A stretch of 64,000 nucleotides of DNA, from contig CAVNZM010000011.1 in assembly GCA_963693365.1 (NCBI GenBank), positions 248,001 to 312,000 on the forward strand, read 5' to 3'. The translations under genes and the position numbers were made by a program. A model generated the notes under the pieces. The model was not told the DNA's origin, did not search any database, and worked only from the letters and a program-made list of their open reading frames with translations. Source of the DNA: Amoebidium appalachense. Taxonomy: Eukaryota > Ichthyosporea. The number at the start of each line of letters is the position of its first letter. Position 1 is the first letter of the stretch. Shown one piece after another: positions 55,234-64,000 of the stretch.

Positions 55234-57407
55234 GTTTTTTATTACATATTTTCTCTAATAACATCTCTAATTCGTAACAAGTAGATGCTGCAAATTGCAG
55301 GACCTGCGCCAGGGCCCGGCCAGGCTGAAGCTGAAAGAAATTTCAGATTTGGAATGAAGTTTAAGAGAGAATCAATGGGGACATTCCTTACTGTCCGTTA
55401 TTGCACATGCACAAGTTGTTGATATGGTCAACCCTTTGCAGTTGCCATCTTTCGTATAGAAATTTGGTCTTCTCATAACTTTCCGTATTGAACCATAGAT
55501 TTCAGCTTCAAAATACGGCCATGGTGTCTGTGGCCTGGTCGGCGCACGACTGCTCAGAAATGGCCCATGGGTATATACTGTAAGTTGGTGGTGGTGGTTG
55601 GCCTTGCATTCCTGCTGGTGTGTAGGACCGATTCAAATGGCCAAGATTTATCCCAGGAATGCTTGGTGAAGCAATGTCATGATGCCGGTACGCTTGAAGG
55701 TAGCAGTGGCACTGTTTTTGCCGCCGCCTGCGCAGACTAAAATGAAGCATTGCTATTGTGTACCGTATACAACAAACAAAAAAAAAACAAAAAAAAACAA
55801 AGAAGGATTCTCACTCCGCGCACGTGTACTGTGTTCATCTGTAGACCATATTGACCATGTGTGGCACGGCACTGGATGATGTGGGTTAGCCACAACTTAC
55901 GGTATACGTACATGCATATCATGTACAATCCGATGATGGTCCGTGGGCCGTGGCCCTTAAATATTAGGATAATCCCGTCACTCTTATTTGAAAGTATATA
56001 TGAACTCGAAGTACCACGCAAAACTACTCTATATTAGTAACACACAAGACTGTATCATACTGTGTTTTGCAAGCTCTCACGCACACGTCGGAGCATCTGT
56101 TGCCGCAGTTTTACTTCGCTCTGCCTAATCCACAGGCCAATGATTTGGAAGATCGCTGATGACCCTGAGATACTGTATATCGTCTACAAATGGCCCTCTA
56201 CAATTCTATATACCGGCGGTGCCGTCACAAAACCAGTAGATGAACAAGGAACACTTTTTCCTGCGTTATCGTTTCTGGCTGTGCTTTGCTGTAGTGGTGG
56301 TTTTGTGCAAATGTCAGTCATTTACACACACCTGGCCAAGTGTTCAGTGGCGCCATGATCCACTACCCCCCAAACTCAATATGTACAGATGCCTGTATAA
56401 ATGGAGAAACCCCTAAACTTGAAACCCAAAAGTCCCAAATCATGAACTTAGCAAAGTTGTGCATTGATCAGTCAGCAATTCAAAGATTTCATTACATATA
56501 TGATACTAAAGCTTTACATTTCAGACCAAAAATAAAATTGGAAAAGGATATTTAATAACAAAATATTACAATATATATACATAAATAGAAAGGGGTTCAC
56601 AAAAGCCTAAATGCGAAATTGGACTATGATAATGTAATAATGATGTACAACCACAATTTCCAGAATCTTGGAACCCCATCGAGTAAGGTGATTAACCCAC
56701 CAGGCTTATGAGTTCCATGCCAGGCTTATGAGTTCCAAGCATTTGGCTCGGGCAAGAACCCTCGGTGTATTACGCATTCGAAGGATTAGCCATTATGCTT
56801 CTACCTAAACCGATTCTTTAGTGAGTCATTGCGCTGTACGTACGTTGTCTTGCAGGAAGTAATAATCGTGGGGCGTCAAGTGCCAAGCTTTTCTTTCTCT
56901 TTTACACGCCTCGGTAGGTATGTTGTATCCAATCAAGCCTTCGGAACAGCCGATTACGATTTTTTTCGAACCCAGGGGTGTCAAATCGTGTGACTTTTAT
57001 ATAAACGACACGGTTGGCTTTAAATTCACTTTAAAGGCTATAAAACACTCTTTATATTATACCTTATCTAAGTCATTCAAGCATTTTAGGCACGAAATAC
57101 CACTGCAGATCGAAGCCATTCATGAAAACGTCAGCTCGCTGAAGTGGCCTCCTCGACAGACTTGACAGCGTGTTGCTCTTGGGACTTGTTTCACCCCCTA
57201 ATGTTTTACATTTACTTTCCGAGACTTTTTTCACACGCTGGTTAGAGAGTAGGTGTATTCAGTGGGCAAAACAAAAGGGAACTTTTTATAACGGTGCTGG
57301 AACACCAGGCGTCTTTACTGCACACTGAAGCGTAGATCCCGGCTAGGCTTTTTACACCAGACCCAGAAACTCCAGAGAAACACAGTTCGTTGTTATAAGC
57401 CTCGAGA
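54659..57407. other. Divergent intergenic region between the arrestin (-) and MFS (+) genes
   Basis: AT-rich unique DNA, the longest stretch free of C/G homopolymers. It contains (TA)n at 55201-55225 and a 20-bp duplication (CAGGCTTATGAGTTCCA, about 56701-56740). It should hold both promoters. Short frames here (for example 56062-56358 and 55508-55750) have no recognisable features. No TATA box can be assigned with confidence. Confidence 0.55.
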
Positions 57408-59251
57408 ATGAGAAACTCGGGCGCTCCCGCGCAGTATGTGCGGCTGCAGCACGCTGATGAGGAAGACAGGGCTCTGGATGCAGATGAGACCGAGCTGTTT
57501 GTGAACGGCGTAGGGGTCGAGGTGGAGGACTCCTTTGTAGGTGTGTGTACCTTGCAACCAGGGCACACCATTTAGAGTCATGAGAGCAGGCTCAGATGTG
57601 TTGTTTCTTTGTGTTTGTTTTTGCTGTTGTTACATCTGAGCTTTTGTCAAGCATACAGCCACCAGATCTGCATGGGTTGAGGCTTTCGCTCCCGGTGGCG
57701 TTTGCTAATTTCCTAGAACGTTCGTCACTTTGGACCTTGTAAGGTGCTTGTCCTCACTAACATCATACAAAGCCGTCTTGGAATCTGAGGTGGCTTTGCT
57801 CGGTAAGATTATGCAAAGCCTTTTTGCAACTTTAAGATGCCATGTTAAAGGAGTTATCGACCCAGAAATAGCCGTGTGTTAAAGAAATCCCGATAGATGA
57901 CCTCGTTACTGACCTTGTGTTTTGCTCTGGCAGGCAAGGACAGCGTCTTTGAAAAGAAGGCGCTCAACAACCGCAAGCATCGGCCCGTGTGGCAGCTGTG
58001 TGGGCTCAACGCCTTTGGCTTTGCCTACGGCCTGCTGATAGCCACCTATGGCGTCATCACGCTGCCCACTGAGGCCGAGCGTATGTACCCCGAGAAGCAC
58101 GCCCTGCTCCTGGCCCTGTTCATGGCCATTGCTGGCGTGTCCCAGCTGTCGGGCCCTGTGGCCGGGTTCTTCTCCGACCGCTGCACCCACCAGTGGGGCC
58201 GGCGCCGGCCCTTCCTTGCCTACGGAGGGCTGGTGGGGTTTGTGTGCCTAATCGTGCAGTGGTGGGCACACAACAACCTGGCCGTGTGCACGTACCTGGC
58301 GGCCTTCCTGGTGTCCATGCTTGCGCTCAATGTTATGTACACGGCATACTCGGGGGGCCTAACAGACCTTGTGGCCGAGGATCAGCTGGGCCAGGCCAAC
58401 GGCATTATGGGTGTCTTTGCCGTGCTGGGCGCCTCCTCTGGCTTTGGCGCCTTCTCACAGTTCCTGACCATTGACACGGGCTACCTGTTCTACGCGCTGG
58501 TGCTGCTGGTGACGGTGGCCATATCGGTCTACAGCATGGACGAGGTGCCCCTGAGCGCAGACAGGGAGCCCTGGACCTACAACGAACTGTGGCTGTGCTA
58601 CTACATATCCCCCACCCGCCACCGCGACTTCTTCCTGGTCTTTGCCTCCCGCACACAGGTACCTGCCGCCTGAGAGCAGACTGCATGGGTTGCTGTTTGT
58701 GGTGGCAAATATATGCGGTTGAGCTCAGCCTGCTGGTTGCCCCGTGTGCATTTTCGAGGGCTTGTGTGTGTTGCGGGCTCTTACTCGAGTCAGACGCAGC
58801 ACGGAGAAAGAGTGCGAGCCGTAGCGGTGCACTTGGTGGTGGGTGTGGTGTGCTGGGGCAGAGGGGAAAAGGGCCCGAAGGGGGGGCGGGGGGGAGCTGT
58901 GTATCTTATTGTGTGGTTGGAGTGCTAACCCCCCGTCCCCCCCTCCCCCCCCCCCCCCCCCCCCCCCTCCCGTTGCAGTACTACATGGGGGTGAGTGTGC
59001 AGACGTTCATGCTGTTCTACTTCCGGGACCTTGTAGTGGGTGTGGACAGCCCAAAGGCAGGGGTGGCCCTGCTGGCGCTGTGCGGTCAGCTGGCCGGCGC
59101 CACTGTGTATGTACCCCAACCTGCACCCCCAAATGTGCATACACACAGACACACACAACACACACACATAGATGCACATACACGGGTGCACACACACACA
59201 CCACAGACGGGCGCACACACCCGCACACGGACACGCATACACGTGTGCGCG

Positions 59252-59321
<70 letters not shown>

Positions 59322-60392
59322 GCCACATAACATGCATTATGCGAGGCACCTCTTGCCCACTTGCAAGGGGATGTTTCTTACTCACCCAGAACACAAACAT
59401 GATGTCTTTTTTTGGTTTCTGTCCACACTGTAACATTCGTGGCCCTGTCATCCTCTATCAACACAAACACCAGCATTTCTAATGCAGGCCAGCGAAAGCT
59501 TTGACACTCATTTTTTGGAACCCGGCTATACCACGCACATAACTTAACACGGCAAGCACTTGAATGCCCATACACATCTTAAGACTTTCGGCGCAAATAG
59601 AAACGTGCTGCAATCATTTCTGCTCAGCACTCTGCACTTGTATGCAACTGTTACGCCCCATCGATATATGCATATGAACACGAGCACATGGGAGGGAAGA
59701 GCACTAAAGTGGCATGGGCTGTGGTTTGTGCAAGTGCACAAATAAGTTATCATTGGGGCCACGTTGTTGTTGTGTGCTGCTGAGGTTGTGTGAGTGCTGC
59801 TGACAGGTTGTGTGTGTGCTGCTGAGGTTGTTTGTGTGCTGTGTCTGCTCACCGAGTCGCAGCCACGCATGCACATGCACAGGCGCCTCACACGCACAGG
59901 CGCCTGTGCATGCATGCACCTAGCATGGCCCATCACTGACACTACCCCCCAATACAGGTGCTACCCCATGGGCCTGCTGAGTGACCGGCTGGGGCGCAAG
60001 CCACTGATCTACATCAGCAGCGGGGTGATTGTGTTTGTCTACATCTGCTTCATGTTCACCCGCAGCATGTGGGCCGTGCTTGCAGCTGGCGTCATCTACG
60101 GGGTGGGCAATGGGGCGTATCTGAGTGTGGACTATGCCCTTGCATGTGACACGCTGCCCTCCAAGGACCATGCAGCGCGCTATCTGGGCATCTGGGGGTT
60201 GCTGCCTTCCTGGGCACCATGATGGGGCCTCTGATTGTGGGCCCATTGCTGATGTTCTTTGGTGACCTGGGGGCCGTGGATGCTGAGGGCATGCCCCGCT
60301 ATGATGCTGCTGGCTATGTGGCTATCCTACTGGTGGGTAGTCTGTGCATGATTGGTAATGCTGTTACCGTGGCCCCGGTAAAGGCCCGCTAA
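57408..60392 (+). CDS. MFS transporter, 12 transmembrane segments (about 473 aa)
   Basis: Exons 57408-57540, 57934-58658, 58979-59106 and 59958-60392, with phases 1, 0 and 2 all consistent. A short acidic cytosolic N-terminus precedes TM1 (F-G-F-A-Y-G-L-L-I-A-T-Y-G-V). The loop 2-3 signature is F-F-S-D-R-C-T-H-Q-W-G-R-R-R-P-F. Loop 8-9 has L-L-S-D-R-L-G-R-K-P-L. Six hydrophobic segments lie in exon 2 and six in exons 3-4. The protein is a plasma or organelle membrane carrier of the major facilitator superfamily. The G-R-R-R-P-F type loop resembles sugar-proton symporters, but the substrate cannot be told. One base is missing in the G run at 60194-60198. With it restored the frame runs through TM11-TM12 to TAA at 60390-60392; without it the protein stops just after L-G-I-W-G-L-L-P. 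Confidence 0.9.
60194..60198 (+). other. One-base deletion in a G run in the MFS gene
   Basis: Five G give L-P-S-W-A-P and a stop at 60220-60222. Six G give G-V-A-A-F-L-G-T-M-M-G-P-L-I-V-G-P, a normal TM11, and then TM12. The other frame is open to 60392, so the site is well placed. Confidence 0.85.
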
Positions 60393-61445
60393 GAGGGAGG
60401 GCTGGTTCCCTCTCCCGTAAGGTGATTTGCGCAGTTTCGAGACGTATGGTGTGCCTGTGTTGTAGTTTTTCAACCTGTTTTGTATGTAGATTTAGTGACG
60501 CGGAATATGAGCCGGCCTCTTTGGGTTGGTAGTATTAATGATGTATGGTCTGTCCTGGTGACAGCCCCCTGTTTCTGAAATGAATCGGCACCAGTTGCCT
60601 TATTTGGTCATTGCCCTGAATGGCGCACATATTCTCCATCACACACCCAGTCACTGTGGGGGTAGCAACGTCGTTACCTCTGCCTCTCGGTGCTATCGAC
60701 CCCAGTGTGGTTTAACACACACGCACATGATGATCATGCTTGCAGACAAACAAACAAACCCATGTTACTACTGAAACATTACCTAGGCCTCCGCTTTCCT
60801 TTGAACCAGAGCACTCTTGAATGAGCCCCCCTCCCCCCCCTCCCCCTCCCCCCCCCCCCCCCCCCCTCGTCCCATCGGACAACCCATCCCCCTTCCGGAT
60901 CCCCGGAGCAGTGGATAAGTCTAAATCTTATTAGATATTCACTTGCTGGTTCCACGGAACATGTCATTGACATAGTCGCCTCCGGGATGCCTGATATATG
61001 AAGTTGGGGAGCGGATGGGGAGAGGGGGGAGGGGGAGGGGGGACTTGACAATGAACAATGGCCCTGCAGGCGGAACTAGACGCGAGATGGCCGGAGAGCT
61101 GAGAAGGAAGGGAGGATAGGCCTATATGGCAAGGGATTTAATTAATATAATGATTAAAGAAACAAAAACAAAGGAAACAGGTGGGTACAGGCTAAACGCG
61201 AAAGAGGAATGCACCGTGGAATACAAAAGGAGGGAGCACGTACACTGGAGGAGAGGAGGGGGAGGGGGGGGGGGGGGGGGGGGGGAGGGGAGGGGAAGCC
61301 CCGGGGGAGAAAATTAAAAACAAAAACAGAAAAGGGGGGAGGTGGGGTGGGGTTAGATGGTTGGTTAAAAAACCTACCCGGAAATGGGGGGACGGAGGAA
61401 GGGGCGAGGGGTGGGGCTTGGATTAGACTGAATCAAAAACAAACA

Positions 61446-61491
<46 letters not shown>

Positions 61492-61842
61492 TGCATATCA
61501 TGAGACATTTATAAACAAACACAACACAGAAAGGAGGTGGGGGGCGGGGGAGAGGGGTGTGTGTGGGGAGGTGCATGAGACAATCAAAACATACACAGTA
61601 AGGTGGGGAGCCGGGGCGGGTTGGATGAGAATCAAAACAAGCACCGGGGGGAAGGAGGGAGGAGGAGGAGGTCGAAGGCTGAGAGCGCGAGACGGCTTTG
61701 GGGGCCCTGGGAACTTCGGGAGCGAGGGAAGGACAAGGACGTGCAAGGTACTTGGCAAAAGATGAACCAGAAGATGACGTGTGCAGTGCTTCGTTTTGAT
61801 AACCTCCCCCCCCCCCCCCCCCCCCCCCCCCTTCCCCTCCCC

Positions 61843-61898
<56 letters not shown>

Positions 61899-62553
61899 GC
61901 CCCGTATGCGGGATATTCCCGCCAAGGGTTCAGCTATCAGCAACCGACCGGCCTTCCTACCCAAACGTTCAACACATTTGCCCTATGATCAAACGCTGTA
62001 TTGTATCCATCCCAAATTTAGATTTATTTCCAGAGAGAGAGATGGGGGGGGGGGGGGGGGGAGGGGGGTGGCTGGCTTGCTCGAATGAACACGCCCGAGG
62101 TACGTTGAGCCACATAAGGACATCAAAAGCTTTAAACGTGTTGTGCGCCAAGGCAGCTTTTTTCCAGCCTGGGGTTTGTGTTCAATCCTATTTCTACGGA
62201 CTGCTCGTGGCTCGTCCCCATGACTCCCAGGGGACCTCAACCAGCGAGGCTACGACCTGTGATGTTGGGGACAGCACACAATAGGCAAATACAACAAGAA
62301 AGTAAAGGCACTGCACTGTGTAATGAGCATGGTACCGTAGCACTGTGCCATCAAGATACCTGCCCGAGTGGTCTATCCACCCTTCCCCCCGTCCCTCCCC
62401 TCCCCCAACCCCCCTCCCCCCCCCCCCCCCCCCACTCCCACACAGACACTCACTACCCCCCCCCCCCTCCCCCCGGCGCTTCCCCCCCTCCCCCCCCCCC
62501 CCCCCTCCCCCCTAACTAAGGACACAGGTTTGCCATCACCACAGTCTCCGCCC
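60393..62553. other. Intergenic region, low complexity
   Basis: Between convergent genes. 60400-60780 is unique 3' flank. G-rich and C-rich tracts follow at 60825-60866, 61258-61310 and 61446-61490. A C run lies at 61807-61830, (CA)n at 61846-61897 and C runs at 62413-62510. No supported gene. Confidence 0.55.
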
Positions 62554-63436
62554 CTACTGTGTGTGCACGTGGTGTGTGTGCTGCCACCTTGCCAGCAGAT
62601 TCTCCCCCGCACTCAGCACATAGCCCAGGCCCCAGCCCACCCAGGGCCGCACCCTGCCAGTGTAGAGTTTGCCCAGGGGGCTTGCAGCAAGCAGCACGTC
62701 CAGGGAGTAGTCGTCCACCTGCCGCCATATGCGCACCTGCCCGTCCTCGCACGTGCGGAAGTCCAGCCACACGTTGATGGGCACGTCCACCCACAGAAAA
62801 GGCCCCGGCCACAGGTTGGGCACCCCCACCTGTCGTGGTGTTCTCGTCAGAACAACCACGGCAGGAAGTGGGAGTGGGAGTGTGTGTATGTGTGGTGTGT
62901 GTGTGCGGTTTTTTTTCTTTCCTTTTCTTTTTTTGAATGGGCGGGGGGGGGGGGGGGAGGGGGGGGGGGGGGACTGCCAAGTGAATGTAGGGCGGGGGAA
63001 GCACTGAGAGGACAAAGGTGATTTCAAGTGGGACTCCGGTTTGCGCAAGCAAAGGTGCAGATAGCCCCTCCCCCTTCCCCTCCCCCCCCCCCCCCCCCCC
63101 CCCCCCCTCCCCCCCGGTCCCCTCTTCCCCCACCCCCCTCTCCCCTCCCACTCCTTCACACCCTCAACAGGCACGGGCACTCACGTGCTGCACGACCCTC
63201 ATGACCGCGTGGTCCTTCTCCACCAGCACGGTCTGCACCTCGGGCTGCATCTTCAGCAGCCACCCCGTCACCGCCAGCAGCCGCGCCAAAGTGTCCCTCC
63301 CGCGCACACACACGAGGGGGTGCTGGAACTCCACGTCGGAGGTGAAGTAGCGCTCCAGCGCAGACCGCACAAGCTCAGGCTGCCCGCTGGTGAACTGCAG
63401 AGCAACAGTTCGCAGCGTGGACTCGTTGAGAGGCAT
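62554..63436 (-). CDS. NTF2/SnoaL-like fold protein (175 aa)
   Basis: Two exons, 63436-63185 and 62829-62554, joined in phase 0 (donor CAC|GTGAGT, acceptor GACAG|GTG). The N-terminal half has the shape of NTF2-like cone folds: a helix (E-S-T-L-R-T-V-A-L-Q-F) followed by Y-F-T-S-D-V-E-F-Q-H-P. A second helical part (R-G-R-D-T-L-A-R-L-L-A-V-T) follows, then strands V-L-V-E-K-D-H-A-V-M-R-V-V-Q-H. The second exon gives I-N-V-W-L-D-F-R-T, V-R-I-W-R-Q-V-D-D-Y-S and a hydrophobic end. It resembles uncharacterised small eukaryotic NTF2-like proteins. No catalytic residues can be assigned, and the function is unknown. The stop TAG is at 62556-62554; an alternative GCAAG|GTGGCA donor just before it cannot be excluded. 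Confidence 0.7.
62830..63184 (-). other. NTF2-like gene intron with complementary G and C arms
   Basis: In transcript orientation a G-rich run (+ coordinates 63118-63070) near the 5' end faces a C-rich run (+ coordinates 62972-62943) about 110 nt before the acceptor. The two could form a long G-C hairpin. Confidence 0.75.
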
Positions 63437-64000
63437 GGTGGCGGACGTAGGAAAAAGGTCTTAATGAAGCAAAGGTAGAATGGGTTGCTTACACTTGTGT
63501 TGCTTTCGAAGCTAACAGCGATGGGTGAGGTACTACCGTACTACACGGCTGCCTAAGTTGCTGGGCCATAAGCTGACTGGAGCCCCCAACAAGTGGGCTG
63601 TCACGTGTACAGGCATGGTGCTGTATCGTGTACCGTAAGCGTAAGGCAACGTTGACAGTAAGCTTATGAGGTCACGGTATCGTGTGACCACCCTCGTCTC
63701 ACGCGCGTTCTTGCGCCGACACTTCTGTCCACGCACCCGGGCGATTCCAGAAAATAATCCATCACATGCATGTTTTTTCTAAATCGCGGCTAAGGGAAAG
63801 AACCGATTATAATAGACACCTTTGTTTTAACCTGTTAGCTAAACCTCTCGAAAACAGGCCTCGCTCCCTCGTGCTGACATATCGTTTAATAATTAGTGGC
63901 TCTTTGGGTCAAACAATAAGAAGCCACCACACGCACCCGACGGACAGAAGTGCGACAGAAGCATTCAATCTGCACGTGCGCCATTTGAGGTGTCCGCTTG
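63437..64000. other. 5' flank of the NTF2-like gene
   Basis: Unique, balanced-composition DNA up to the window end. No gene, RNA or repeat is recognised. It should contain the promoter of the minus-strand gene. Confidence 0.5.

Noticed and set aside
55508-56358. Short frames of 60-98 codons in the divergent intergenic region
   Set aside because: AT-rich, no domain, no splice continuation and no conservation that I can judge.

Overview
The window looks like nuclear DNA of a eukaryote, probably a protist or unicellular holozoan. The evidence is spliced genes with GT-AG introns, a mitochondrially targeted pentatricopeptide-type protein, an arrestin-fold protein, an MFS carrier and a non-LTR retrotransposon. 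Exons are GC-rich. Introns and intergenic DNA are packed with very long C or G homopolymers and (CA)n/(TG)n arrays, and contain a few AT-rich blocks. No prokaryotic operon, CRISPR array or rRNA gene is visible. I cannot name the species. An arrestin-domain protein argues against land plants and green algae.

Layout. 1-21646 (+): 3' part of a giant secreted-type adhesin gene (four exons here, about 6,500 residues), built of Cys-rich modules, CnaB/SdrD_B-like beta-sandwich repeats and a Thr-rich mucin-like tract. 21647-26859: intergenic, low complexity, with a 26-bp perfect hairpin. 26860-33716 (+): three-exon PPR-like gene of about 1,633 residues. About 35.5-41.35 kb (+): an unrecognised multi-exon gene; its last six exons join in one frame. 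44.8-47.4 kb (+): 5'-truncated non-LTR retrotransposon with a reverse transcriptase and an A36 tail. 49057-54658 (-): five-exon arrestin-domain gene (544 aa). 57408-60392 (+): four-exon 12-TM MFS transporter. 62554-63436 (-): two-exon NTF2/SnoaL-like protein (175 aa).

Two themes stand out. First, the adhesin is modular by exon: each exon encodes one Cys/A/B/C/D unit, and in the last exon the A domain is amplified from one to about thirty copies, partly by a 2,832-nt in-frame tandem duplication. Second, several introns carry complementary simple-repeat arms (TG with CA, or G with C) near their two ends, which could fold the intron and bring the splice sites together. Three otherwise intact genes (adhesin, PPR, MFS) are each broken once by a one-base change in a short C or G run. 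Assembly error is the simplest explanation, but it should be tested.

The genes do not form an obvious pathway; this is an ordinary eukaryotic neighbourhood on both strands.
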